Shown in pieces: positions 1 to 9,250 of a stretch of 64,000 bases of DNA; the stretch's first letter is position 1; each line of letters opens with the position of its first letter. The stretch comes from Hippasteria phrygiana (taxonomy: Eukaryota; Echinodermata; Asteroidea; Valvatida; Goniasteridae), in assembly GCA_037893225.1 (NCBI GenBank), contig JAZGUH010000556.1:1-64000 (forward strand). The letters are read 5' to 3'. The notes below the pieces were generated by a model. The model was not told the origin of the DNA. It saw only the letters and a program-made list of their open reading frames with translations, and did no database searches. Position numbers and translations under genes: made by a program.

Positions 1-59
1 AACTGAAATTTGATAGGGGCATTAATATTGATCATCATTTGATAGTGTCATGAATGTGT

Positions 60-220
60 TTACTCTTTGAGGCGAAGTAAAAAAAAAAAACATGTTTAGC
101 ATCCCCGCCCACTTCCTTTTGGGGGGCCGCCTGGATTTTTAAAATATGTTTACCTGTCTTGTATCTAGAGTGGCTTTTATTAGTCTTGTATTGGGCGACT
201 TCCATCCAGACAAAAAGCAC
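60..220. repeat. Dispersed repeat fragment
   Basis: This stretch shares words with other parts of the window. ACATGTTTAGC followed by CCCGCC and a CTTCCTTTTGGGG stretch recurs at 27431-27500, and a segment around TAGAGTGGCTTTT recurs at 3256-3300. It is therefore part of a dispersed repeat. I cannot fix its ends. It abuts the element at 228-661. No protein is evident. Confidence 0.45.
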
Positions 221-227
221 ACAGTAC

Positions 228-661
228 GGCGTTTGTGTAGTGTACGGCCCTGAGGGAACAAAAATCCACTTTTAGGTTATTGGAATTGTCAAACTAGTTA
301 GCGACATTACAAACCAACAGGTATGCCGTAGATAAAGGGCAGGGTTTTAGTTTTTTATTTTGGGGTAAAGCGGCGATGAGGACGACAAAACGCAATGCGA
401 AAACAAAGATGGCGATCACCGCGACGCACAGTAAACACGCAAAACCGCGTTAATTCGCATAGCAACTCGGCCGTAAAGCGCGTAAGAAAATTGCATTTTC
501 TACCGAAATAAACTGTTCAAAATTTAATACAAAAAAACAATGTCAATAGAATTATGAGAAGTCTGCTTTAGGTTAAAAAAAGTCATTTTAGAATGAGAAA
601 AAAATACCCTTGAATCTAATTTCATCAAAGCTAAAGAGGGGCCCTACACTACACAATCGCC
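228..661. mobile_element. Non-autonomous DNA transposon with 8-bp TSD (GGCGATTGTG family)
   Basis: The two ends form an inverted repeat, GGCGTTTGTGTAGTGTA on the left and the complement of CCCTACACTACACAATCGCC on the right. The element is flanked by perfect 8-bp duplications CACAGTAC at 220-227 and 662-669. A second copy lies at 29972-30349. No transposase ORF is present, so this is a 434-bp MITE. An 8-bp TSD fits hAT, Merlin or P superfamilies; the class assignment is inference. Confidence 0.85.
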
Positions 662-669
662 CACAGTAC

Positions 670-1215
670 AATGTATTGGCATTGTGCAATGCTCAATGCG
701 TACTCATTGCACTCCATAAGTTACAAGGACAAGGATGGTGCCCCAAGTGCTTAATGGATTGAATTAATGTTGCAATGCCGGAATTACACAAAATCTGTAG
801 AATCGAAGGACTTGTCCATTGACATCGAGCGTTTCTCCCAGAGGAGACAAATTGTCAAAGCACGGCTTGAAGGCATCACATTATTTCCTCCCAGACAGAT
901 CCCCCCCTCCCTTCGCTGACAATCAAAACGAGTGGCTCATTTCGATTTCAAATCCTATCTTCAATTTCCTCCAGCTCTTTCTGCTTTGTGCTGGAGGACA
1001 TTGATAGATCACTTGAGGAAAGGTTTTTGTGCGTTCTTCACTCTGTCACAAAGTCCTTTTTTTGTTGTGAATACCCTAGAGAAGGACGGGGACTGTTCAT
1101 TTACTGCATGTCCAGGCTTAAATGCACTTCAATAAGAATGAACTCTGCCTACCGTTGTACGTGCATGTACTTTTTCATGTAAATAATTGAAAAACCAAAA
1201 AACACCTTCAGGCTT
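670..1215. other. Unassigned AT-rich DNA
   Basis: No gene, repeat or structure that I can support. The short ORFs here have no recognisable domains and no splice-site context. Confidence 0.4.
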
Positions 1216-1321
1216 AGGTAGTGTATACGATTGGTAATCCTCCAATTTTTTTTTACTGAATTATTACGAAATACCTTACTGGACTGTAGTCTCAAGCATC
1301 CTGTGAAATGATGGCACCAGG

Positions 1322-1559
1322 GGCCAATTTCATAAAGTTGTTAAGCACAAAAATTTGCTTAGCATGCAAATGCTTCCTTGATAAAAACTGGATTACCAAC
1401 CAGATTTCCATGTGTGGAATATTGCTTTTGACTGGCATTCAGCTGTTGTTTGCTTTGCATGAAAATTACATGGACTTTTGGCTGGTAACCTGTTTTTACT
1501 AAGCAAGAAATTTTCATGCGAAGCAAATTTTTGTGCTGAACAGCTTTATGAAATTGGCC
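1322..1559. mobile_element. Nested MITE (GGCCAATTTCAT family) with CCWGG duplication
   Basis: The inverted ends are GGCCAATTTCATAAAG on the left and CTTTATGAAATTGGCC on the right. The flanks are CCAGG (1317-1321) and CCTGG (1560-1564). The related copy at 61133-61320 keeps the uninterrupted site, CACCTGGTGTGC, so this is an insertion with a 5-bp CCWGG duplication. It is 238 bp and the two halves are largely complementary. The superfamily is unclear. Confidence 0.8.
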
Positions 1560-1646
1560 CCTGGTGTGCTGTCGTTTTTAAGAAAAGTTGAAATTTATAT
1601 CGTTTTTCAACGATTTCCGGCCGGCAATCGTTGGAAAACTGCCCTG

Positions 1647-1762
1647 TAGCCTTTAGTCAAGACGCGCGTGGCTACCCGGAAGAGTGGCGCGCCCCGGACA
1701 TGATGGCATATCCGGGGCGCGTCACTCGCGCAGATAGCCACGCGCACCTTGACTAAAGGCTA
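1647..1762. repeat. Long hairpin inside the MITE at 1216
   Basis: TAGCCTTTAGTCAAG at the left is matched by CTTGACTAAAGGCTA at the right. Further inward pairing includes CGCGCGTGGCTA with TAGCCACGCGC, and GCGCGCCCCGGA with TCCGGGGCGCG. The whole 116-bp stretch is GC-rich and imperfectly palindromic, unlike its AT-rich surroundings. Confidence 0.8.
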
Positions 1763-2000
1763 TCATCTGCCCGACGGTTGAAAACAAACACCGGTTTTTC
1801 CCTCGTTTTTTTTCACCATCCAACAACGCAAAACTCTGAACAGGTCAGTGGAACGATATTTCCTATAAAATACTGACCCCCAAATCCGCCCATTTCTGAA
1901 AATTTCAACAATGACCAATCATGTACACTACGTTTAGAGTGCATTATAGTACTACTTTGCAGCCTGTTACTTCTTAGCAGTAAGCAGTATAAAGCCCATT

Positions 2001-2925
2001 TCACACTATAGCAAAAAACGAGGGTCCTTGGTTATCGGTGATAGTTGTCAGCTGTCATCGGCTATTTTTGAACAGATTTTCACAATATGCCACTTCATAC
2101 ATACAGTGTTCTCCACGAGGGGTTTTAGCAGGGCGTGTTGCCCTGCCAAAATTGTATGCCGCCCCGCTAAAATGTTCACCGCCCTGCTATTTTTTTTCGT
2201 TGGATTTTTTCCCATTCTCCAACGTCTTCACAGTTTATCTAAGTACGAAGAAGTTTACCGCACTCTGTGGAATGAACATGAAGAGTTTGCCAGTATTAAC
2301 ATTCAGCAGTATTGCAGTTGTGTTTATAGTATAGTAATCGAACAGATCTGGACGCAACGTACGCAACATATTATGCATTCACATCATAAAACTATACACG
2401 TAATATTATTCTGGACTGGTTCCAATCTCCCTGGTAATATCATTTTCACTTTGTCGCGTCGAGAACCAGTTTACCTAAATTACAATGTTCCGTAACACTT
2501 GAGGGCGTTTTTTTCTTTTGGAAAATACCTTATTCACGCGCGCTGTGCCCACGTGCATGTTTAGCTCACCGGCCGGCCGGCTTAACCCCCTAAAAATCTT
2601 GCCTTCATTTCAAGTTGTAAACACGAGCAAATTTGATTCAAAGAGTCAGAAGAAAGTTGCCAGGAATGCCTCAGATTGCACCACAGAGCATCTAGAATCC
2701 AAAATTTCCCCGGGCCCTTAAGCGGGCCCCGGACCCCACGACGTAAGGGCTTCGCGCTAGCATTGTGTCTGTCGCCCTGCTAAAATTTTAGGCCGTGCAG
2801 AACACTGCATATATGTTCATAAATGTGCGATTTTTGACATCGGTGAGATTTTTGGGGAGAGGTCCAGATCGCGGTGATTTTTAACATAGGACCTTAGTTA
2901 TTTTTTAGCTTTTCACACTACTTGG
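2001..2925. repeat. Interrupted inverted-repeat element around the hAT at 2104
   Basis: On the left AGC, an A run and GGGTCCTTGG are followed by the hAT insertion. On the right CATAGGACCTTAG, a T run and GCT precede TTCACACTAC. These arms are partly complementary. A similar end occurs at 12835-12905 (GGATCCTCATTTTTGAG). I read this as an older MITE split by the hAT, with limited confidence in its ends. Confidence 0.4.
2104..2807. mobile_element. hAT-like non-autonomous element (CAGTGTTCTCCAC ends)
   Basis: The left end is CAGTGTTCTCCACGAGGGG and the right end is the complement of CAGTGTTCTGCACGGCC. Next to both ends is a matching TTTAGCAGGGCG stretch. The 8-bp flanks are CATACATA (2096-2103) and CATATATG (2808-2815), 6 of 8 matching. 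A CAGTG terminus plus an 8-bp TSD is typical of hAT transposons. The 155-codon ORF at 2028-2495 starts outside the element, runs through its terminal repeat and shows no transposase motif, so I do not call it a gene. An internal GC hairpin lies near 2709-2735. Confidence 0.8.
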
Positions 2926-3371
2926 ATTGGTGATTTGTTTTACATCAATGTTATTTCATTGCAAAGGACCCTAATTTGCCGTAGTTTGAAACAGGCTGAA
3001 TGTTCCCAGCAAAATACGAAGGCTTCTCAAAAGGAGAGTGTAGAAGTCAGTTTAGGCCAGAAATATATCAAAGTCGGGGAAGTGAGTTCGTCTCGCCAGC
3101 AGTGGAAGTTACCTGGCTCGGGTCTATAGGTCTGAAAATTGGAAGAATTTCTCTGAAATATGTTGAAGAATTATCCTCTATTTAGATCTGGGCCCAGGGT
3201 AGTGGGGTTGGCAAATTTTCAAAATGTTACTACTGCCTCTAATAGTAACGCTTTACCTAGAGTGGCTTTTTAGCCTTGTATTGGATGACTTCGATTTTTA
3301 AAAATCACATTATGTGTACTTATCAAATTAAGAATTTCTTTAATTGATGTAGCTTTTTGTGTGGGTCATCA
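2926..3371. other. Unassigned DNA
   Basis: Nothing recognised apart from the short piece at 3256-3300, which is shared with 165-210. Confidence 0.4.
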
Positions 3372-3379
3372 TTAGGATA

Positions 3380-3682
3380 TAGGGGTGTGCATTGGAACCG
3401 GGTACCCGAGTACCCGACCGTTCATGTAGGAACCGGTTCCAGATTATGGAATCGAGTACCCGTACAACTTTACATTATCGCATAGTTACTTCCCAGACAA
3501 TAAGAAAAGAAAGATTCTGAATGTTAATTGTCGGGAATTTTCAGAATTTTGTCTGAATTCAGAGAAAGATATTATTACAACTTCCTGGATTGGAAGTTTC
3601 TGGTTGGGTTTCTTTAACGGGTACCCAGGTACCCGTATTTTTTTCAATCGGGTACCCAGTTCTTTTAATACTCGTAAATGCA
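3380..3682. mobile_element. hAT-like MITE (TAGGGGTGTGCA family), 3' tip lost
   Basis: It begins TAGGGGTGTGCATTGG and contains repeated GGGTACCCG palindromes. It ends ...CGTAAATGCA, lacking the final CACCCCTA seen in the copy at 45481. Perfect 8-bp duplications TTAGGATA flank it at 3372-3379 and 3683-3690. Because the TSD directly follows the shortened end, the terminal bases may have been missing at insertion or excised cleanly later. Other copies are at 32545-32782, 45481-46074 and 62618-63195. Confidence 0.85.
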
Positions 3683-3690
3683 TTAGGATA

Positions 3691-4361
3691 TCAATTTTGT
3701 AAATTTTTAATATTTTGTTAATTTGCATCCTTTGAAATAGCGTATCTAAAATGGTAAAAATAGAAATATTAGTTGACAACCGGCATTAGGCAATATTGTA
3801 AAAACATTTGAATTTCAATACTGTAACGTCACAGACAGAAATGATATATTTCATCTTGTAGGATGGGTTGGAAAAAAACCCATTCAATTCTCATTTGAAA
3901 TGTCTTTCAGAAACTAGATTTAGGTAAGTTGCTGTTGAAAGCTCTGAAGTTATAAAACTCAATAGACCTAAGAAATTACAATGCTCCAGTTTGGCCTTTT
4001 CCGAAATCTGGCAGTCGGTAGAATAATCTTCACTCTGTCAAAGAGAATTTCAGTGACGCCAACATTATGAGCTTTAAATTCGAGCTCTTAATCCTATCTC
4101 GGCAACGGTCCGTGGCAACGGTGCAGCATGTGCCACACTCCAGCCTTGGGCAGTTTCTATCTATATGGTGTTAGAACAGTTACCAGGATTGCATTATATT
4201 TGTACAATTTATGGGTGAATTTTGCAAATGGATGCACAGGAATGCTGGTGGGTCTGGGTAATTTGCCAACTGGTGTGTGTTCTAAATGCTGTGTTTATGC
4301 TCCTTGTTGACGGGCGTGTCATTTTGAAGTGATTTTGTGGGTCAGGGATGGCTGCCTATTT
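3691..4361. other. Unassigned DNA
   Basis: AT-rich stretch without a supported gene. A 60-codon ORF at 4128-4310 has no features that would distinguish it from chance. Confidence 0.35.
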
Positions 4362-4470
4362 GGGTCATTCCATAAATTTGGGGTCCAATTTTGGTGTCCC
4401 TGTTACATCTGACATGTACAAGATTTTGCAATTCAGGACACAATCTTTAAATAATGTGCCTAGCTACAGG
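4362..4470. repeat. Partial GGGTCATTCCATAAATTT-family MITE
   Basis: It shares its terminal words with the elements at 33590-33800, 41217-41475 and 49601-49855: GGGTCATTCCATAAATTTGG, then GTGTCCCTGTTACATCTG. Only the left half is present. Confidence 0.6.
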
Positions 4471-4612
4471 CCTTCTGTGCAGTTATCCAGGGCATTCCAA
4501 AACTAAGCTTGGGCTACATGGCCCTCTGAATAGCCTGACTGATCAAGCAACAAGTAATTTAGATGTGTTGTCAAGATCTTTAAAATGACTGAATTTAGTA
4601 TTACACTGTACC

Positions 4613-4972
4613 ATAATAATACAGGTTCTTATTATATAGCGCTTTTAGCAAGATCAAAGCGCTTTACAGATATTATTACCCCTGGTCATCGGGTCCATTA
4701 ATCATTCCTGAAACCTTCTCAGTTCCCTGGGAAGTATACAACCCCGGCTGCTATTTTAAGCGCACACGGGCTAATCAAACACATAACCATCACTGCCCTC
4801 ACAGGTACCCATTTACTCCTAGGTGGAGAGAAGCAACTTGTGACAAAGTGCCTTGCTCAAGGACACAAGCACCATGACCCCCAGCTGGTCTCGAACCCAC
4901 AATCTGCAGTGTCATCGAGATCTTGAGTTCAATACACTAAAGCCACGAGGCCACAGCGCTCCACCATACATT
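4613..4972 (-). mobile_element. tRNA-derived SINE
   Basis: Read on the minus strand, the tRNA-like head lies at about 4885-4965 and contains a B-box-like GGGTTCGAGACC. It is followed by a body with CCTTGAGCAAGGCAC, a TACCTGTGAGGG stretch and finally AAAGCGCT near a TATATAGCGCTTTT segment. This layout is familiar from tRNA-related SINEs in deuterostome genomes. The family name is not assigned. Confidence 0.75.
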
Positions 4973-5157
4973 TTCTTCTAAATTTCATTGATGCAGTATT
5001 GAATCGCCGGTAATCATAGGAAACTGACTTCAGTGGTATTCCAGTGTCATATGAATATCCGACTCCTATGAATATCGGACGCCTTTACCCATGATGTTGC
5101 ATTGCAACACATTTGTGTATAATGAATACAATAATTCTTGGCAATGACGTGACCTTT

Positions 5158-5275
5158 AGCCTCACCCTAACCCTAACCCCAACCCCTACCCTATTTCTCA
5201 CCCTATTTCTCACCCTATTTCTCACCCTATTTCTCACCCTATTTCTCACCCTACTACTCTTCCTCACCCTTACCG
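5158..5275. repeat. Telomere-like motif and 12-bp minisatellite
   Basis: CACCCTAACCCTAACCCC at 5163-5180 resembles the animal telomere repeat (TTAGGG)n. It runs directly into about five copies of a 12-bp unit, CCCTATTTCTCA. The telomeric part is only about three units, so this is an interstitial scrap or convergent simple repeat. The overlapping ORFs in both strands are translations of the array. Confidence 0.8.
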
Positions 5276-5394
5276 TATGTAATTGTTTTAGTGTACGGTT
5301 GCCTACTGAGCATGTGCAGTTTAACCAACAAGTCAGATTTTCAGGGACTCTGATATTCACGTCGCACCAGTACTCCTAAATGCTCAGTGCTTTC

Positions 5395-5515
5395 CTAGAG
5401 CCTGTGTGGAAAAAAAATCACAGGCTTACTTGGGCGGGACTCGAACTCACGACCTCCCACTTACAGCGTCTTAACCACTCAACCACCGAGCTTGCCGCGG
5501 TCTACTGGCTGATTC
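5395..5515 (-). mobile_element. tRNA-like SINE fragment
   Basis: On the minus strand it contains a D-arm-like GGTGGTTGAGTGGTTAAG and a T-arm-like GAGTTCGAGTCCCGCC, followed by AAGTAAGCCTGTGA. The same tail and T-arm occur at 29335-29460. The type is leucine/serine-like, but I treat it as a SINE fragment and not a working tRNA gene. Confidence 0.6.
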
Positions 5516-5766
5516 GAATCCAATGTATTAGCAGCGGGTGCCGCGTAATAAATGAGAAGATTCAGTCGGTTTTTAATAGTCAGTATTGAACAAAATTTCC
5601 AATTGTGAATACTAGGTACATGTAATAAAAAAGATAATAAAAAACCCTCTAAAAACTACCACTATGAGTGCTTATTCAGGCCATGGAATATTGAGTTGAA
5701 GTACAATCACTAACTATTCAACCCCCTCTAAATTTGGCTTTCTCATCTTTTTTTTACCATGACCAG

Positions 5767-5966
5767 GATTCTCGGAGCAGTGGTGGGGGTTCCATTTTCT
5801 ACCCCATTACAGTTGGGGGTAGTTCGGACAGCCCTCGGCAGACCAGACGACACCCCTATGCAGAGATGCTCAAGCCCACCTCGCTCAGCCTCAAGATTGG
5901 GCCGCGGATCGAGGTCACCGACTCGACAGAGTCGCTGGACCGGGAAGTGGAGAACCTCAACCTCAG
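5767..5966 (+). CDS. Internal protein-coding exon, unidentified gene
   Basis: This is the only convincing host coding exon in the window. A T-rich tract ending TTTTTTTTACCATGACCAG precedes a 200-bp open frame that begins in phase 0. It ends at CTCAG followed by GTATGT, giving 66 codons plus two bases of a split codon. Most third positions are G or C, unlike the AT-rich flanks. The peptide starts DSRSSGGGSIFYPI and is Ser/Gly/Pro-rich, then basic (RQTRRHPYAEM). It ends in a charged, heptad-like segment (ESLDREVENLNL) that could open a coiled coil. I do not recognise the family. No partner exon is evident nearby, so introns must be large and the rest of the gene may lie outside the window. Confidence 0.75.
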
Positions 5967-6135
5967 GTATGTAAATTGTATGACTGGTGAAAAATGGTTC
6001 CCCCACACAGTCACTGGACAAATTATGTGAACCTCAACCTCAGGTACAAATTATGAGAACCTCAACCTCAGGGATGTAAATTGTATGACGGGTGAAAATG
6101 CTTCCTCGCACAGTTACTGGACAAATTATGAGAAC
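5953..6135. repeat. Tandem duplication spanning the exon's splice donor
   Basis: AACCTCAACCTCAG, the last bases of the exon, recurs at 6031-6044 and 6060-6073. The intronic sequence that follows it is also repeated: GTAAATTGTATGAC, then GGTGAAAA and CAGT, ACTGGACAAATTATG at 5970-6030 and again at 6076-6130. The copy at 6031 keeps a GT (CTCAGGTACAAA); the copy at 6060 has changed to GGATGT. Confidence 0.85.
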
Positions 6136-6141
6136 CTCGGA

Positions 6142-6490
6142 CACGTAGCGCTCTCAATAGGGAACAGTCTCTCATCGCAAACATTATTTTCTGAATTTAT
6201 ATACTATTGGAAAGAACACACCATAAGCTTTAAAATGATGAAGGAATGATTAAAATCGGAGCAGTATTAAACAAGTTATGATAATTTTAGTTTTATTAGG
6301 TGATCCAGCACGATTGTAGAAATCATGCGATAAAGTTTCTCCATCATTTCTGCACCGCTGAACAGCTCACGATTAGGGGGTCGCCTTTGGTATCTCCTAA
6401 AAGTGTCTCTCATTGGTTTATTTGTGGAAATATCGGTCAGATCGGCCAATCAATGAAGAGTTTTGATCACAAGCTTTAAATTGATACCAA
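6142..6490. repeat. Dispersed repeat with inverted copy at 19995-20462
   Basis: From the segment GGGAACAGTCTCTCATCG through CACCGCTGAACAGCTCACG to GATCGGCCAATCAATGAAG, this matches the reverse complement of 19995-20462 over the whole length. The copy here is the uninterrupted ('empty') version. The other copy carries an extra 139-bp element plus a TTA duplication. Confidence 0.85.
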
Positions 6491-7205
6491 GTTTGCTATG
6501 ATTGCATTGGCGATGTACACGAATCGAAAAAATAACGAATCTTATGAAGAAAACTAAACACAAATTCAGTTATAAAAATCTCTTTTTAAACATTTGTACA
6601 CATATTGTACTAAAATAAAAATAACGAAAACACAGTATGATTTTATTTTACATAAACTAGCATTTTAAGTAATAACACCAAAATCGAAGATTTCGACCCC
6701 ACAATGGATTTCTGCCTGCAGTTCAAAACAGAGGAATGCGACTTCTGACTGGTCCCTTGTAAGAATGGCTTATGTTGTCTGCTCTACAATTTAAATGCCC
6801 TTTTTTCCCCTATCATACATGTATCTTCCAATATACACAGCTTACTCGAGCAATCCTCCAACCCTCTCAAACTCTGAAAGAGAAGGGAGGAGGAGGAGGA
6901 GGAGGAGGAGGGGAAACAAACAAACAAACAAACAAACAAACAAACACTTCCCCTGTCAAATATCTGCCTTGAAAGTATTTGCCCACAGGCCACACTTGAA
7001 AAAAAAGAGTACTTTGTTTGCACAGGGATAATACATTGTGCAAATGCTTATAGTCTCTGTTGATGTACATGTACAAGGGCCAAAATATTTGAAACCTGTG
7101 AAGTGTTTGCACTTGATCCAAAAGCCAAAAGAGTTGTGCCTTGTTACAGAGCAATCAAACTTTGACTGCCTGTATAGATATGCACTGCACCGGGCAGAGT
7201 TAGCA
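6491..7205. repeat. Unassigned DNA with (GGA)n and (AAAC)n microsatellites
   Basis: A (GGA)n run lies at about 6888-6910 and is followed at once by an (AAAC)n run at about 6915-6945. The rest of the stretch shows nothing recognisable. ORFs over this region are microsatellite translations. Confidence 0.7.
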
Positions 7206-7209
7206 TTAA

Positions 7210-7271
7210 CCCTAACTCCCTAGGGTGTGTGGAAAATCGTATTGAAATTGGAGGATTCAGGACTGTTAGCG
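7210..7271. mobile_element. 62-bp TTAA micro-element (CCCTAACTCCC family)
   Basis: It starts CCCTAACTCCCTAGGG after TTAA (7206-7209) and ends GGACTGTTAGCG before TTTTAA. Closely similar 60-odd-bp copies lie at 51080-51141 and 61633-61695, and a 328-bp relative with the same ends lies at 34300-34627. Confidence 0.7.
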
Positions 7272-8057
7272 TTTTAATTATTAAAAGATGCTGCGTCAGC
7301 GTTTTTTGGGTCTACTGTAGCGCCCGAAAAAATACATTTTAATATTGAATTAGTGGTGGGAATATATATCCGGATTTTTCTTTTTTACATTCGGTTTGAA
7401 TTCCACAAAAATAATATTCGGTTTTGATTTTGGATATTCGAAAGCAACCTTAACTTTAAAAAAAAAAATAATAAGCCTGCCAGTTTTTGTGACACGGGCT
7501 AAAGAAAACAACTGGAACATCCTCCAATTTGCTCCATGGTCTCTGATTGTAACTGCATTCACTCGCTAGTTGTTTTCTTGGTATATGAATAGCCCGCCCA
7601 TCCATTTTTTCCTCTAACATTACAGCTCTGGAGTGTTTTAGTAAAGGCCCAGTCGTCACTGAATCCTGCAAACTATATCCAGTCATCGGGAGGGCTTTTC
7701 ATGCGGCACCTCACTCGTCACTTTTTGTTGGCATGACTATGAGCTAGATGGGACCTTGAGCTAGATAGTGAAATTGGATAACAGTTATTCGGTTTGAATA
7801 AAATTAGGATAACCGGATTTTGAAATCTCCGATCTCTCGCATTGCTTAATTGAATTGCTGATTTGTTAGCATTAGAGTTGAAAATGAATGCGAACTGCTG
7901 ACTGACTGGATTGACCTGAAATAAAACTAATCAACAAAAATTAGCTGGCCTAACGTTTCAAACGTAAGGCAAAGTTGCCGTTGAGAAATAACTTGCTTAT
8001 TACGTTTAAAGTCTTAGATCAGCTAGTTATGTTCACAAGATGAGTTATATGAGCATT
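7272..8057. other. Unassigned DNA
   Basis: Nothing supported. ATATTCGG words near 7410 and 7790 hint at an eroded relative of the TATTCG-rich elements found elsewhere. Confidence 0.35.
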
Positions 8058-8065
8058 CCAATGAT

Positions 8066-9080
8066 TAGGGCTGAATCAAATCGAATAATTAAATATTCGA
8101 CCGTCCATTCGATCGATTATTCAAATATTCGGTTGTCCGGACGGCCGATTTTTTGGGTAAACAAAGTATGGAGAGGCAGTCTATTAATGCACGAAACTGC
8201 TCATGATCATCATTATAACAGAGTCTCACTGTTGTGACAATCGCCAGCACCAAGGAATGATTTAGTAAAGGTTTAGCACACGTGCAAAAATGCAGAATTA
8301 CTCTCTTTTTTTTGCCCTGGTAAAAAAGTTTATTTTCCCGACAAAATGTAGGTACAGGTACATTCATCATTACATCATGTACACGTTTGTTCAAAGACAC
8401 ATGTAGATAGCCGGCTGTCTTACAATTATTTGGACAGGAACCAGTCACGAATACACAGATGCAATCTCGCAGTGTTGTAACCAAGTCATTTTTTCCCAAG
8501 TCAAGTCAAGTCGCAAGTCAAATTTTCCCAAGTCAAGTCAAGTCAAGTCCAGTCCCAAGTCAATTTTTTCCAAGTCAAGTCAAATCCAAAGTCAATTTTG
8601 TTCAAGTCAAGTTCCAAGTCTCAAGTCAATTGTTAGTAAATAAAAATTCCAATGACAAAATGACAATGCATAAAGCTAGCACGCATGCACTGTACAAAAT
8701 CAACCGGGTGTGCCATTTCGACAATTCTCCATGCAGCTCGGTCAGCGCTGCGGCCCTGCAATACGTACTGGACACCCAGCTTGCTATATATGCGCTATAG
8801 GCTTGTTTTTTAACTGATTCCTGTATGTTTGTGTTTATTTTAACAGAAGTGTTAATGTCAGCAAGTCAAATTTATTCAAGTCAAGTCAAGTCTCAAGTCA
8901 AAAAAATTGTGACTCGAGTCCGATTCAAGTCAACAAGACTGCAATTTCGTTATAAAATATTTAACCTTTTCCTTTTCTTCCTTTGCATTTCACCTTCGAA
9001 TATTCAAACTCGGAAATAAATATTTGAATATTTGATAATCAATCGAATATTCCAAGATTTGAGTATTTGGCAGAACCCTA
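8066..9080. mobile_element. hAT-like element (TAGGGCTGAATC, TATTCG-rich), interrupted
   Basis: It starts TAGGGCTGAATCAAATCG and ends GGCAGAACCCTA, with flanks CCAATGAT (8058-8065) and CCAATGAC (9081-9088), 7 of 8 matching. Subterminal regions are full of AATATTCG-type words. An uninterrupted reverse copy lies at about 44190-44642. A second hAT sits inside at 8470-8941. No transposase ORF remains. Confidence 0.9.
8470..8941. mobile_element. hAT-like element with AAGTC repeats, nested
   Basis: It starts CAGTGTTGTAACCAAGTC and ends GTCAACAAGACTG, so the termini are CAGTSTTGT inverted. The 8-bp flanks are CAATCTCG (8462-8469) and CAATTTCG (8942-8949). The copy at 44190-44642 is uninterrupted at this point and shows a related sequence. 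Both subterminal zones contain dozens of irregular CAAGT/AAGTC repeats on one strand; the ORFs 8459-8800 and 8825-9019 are translations of them. Similar CAGTGTTGTARTC elements with AAGTC repeats are known from vertebrate hAT MITEs. Confidence 0.9.
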
Positions 9081-9141
9081 CCAATGACACACACACATAA
9101 AAATTGATTTGAAGATGAGTAACACAGTTTTTGCAATAGAA

Positions 9142-9250
9142 GCGGGACGTAATTGGTAGAGCGCCCGTACGGTATTCCGGAGGTCGCAGGTTCAAATCCC
9201 ACTCCTGTCAGTTTTCTTCAACTTTGGAAATTAAGCACACTGTACATATA
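9142..9250 (+). mobile_element. tRNA-derived SINE, decayed copy
   Basis: It shares GGTAGAGCGC, GGTATTCCGGAGGTCGCAGG and a TTCAAATCCCACTCCTG T-arm with the copies at 34045 and 46649. The D stem is damaged here. The tail AGTTTTCTTCAACTTTGGAA matches the other copies. Confidence 0.75.

Larger units (their letters stand above)
1216..1932. mobile_element. AGGTAGTGTACA-family MITE, copy A
   Basis: The left end reads AGGTAGTGTATACGATTGG and the right end carries its complement, CCAATCATGTACACTACG. Related copies lie at 16611-17038 (opposite orientation), 27927-28535, 61133-61320 and 30354-30520. Better-preserved copies sit in TTTAAA or TTAA, which suggests a TTAA target, but this copy's outer flanks have decayed. 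It contains a nested insertion at 1322-1559 and a strong hairpin at 1647-1762. No transposase is encoded. Confidence 0.75.

Noticed and set aside
2028..2495. 155-codon ORF
   Set aside because: It starts outside and crosses the terminal repeat of the hAT-like element; it has no domain and an AT-biased, repeat-derived composition.
5163..5180. True telomere or chromosome end
   Set aside because: Only about three telomere-like units are present, with ordinary sequence on both sides.
8459..9019. ORFs rich in SQVKS words
   Set aside because: They are translations of CAAGT/AAGTC repeats inside the nested hAT.
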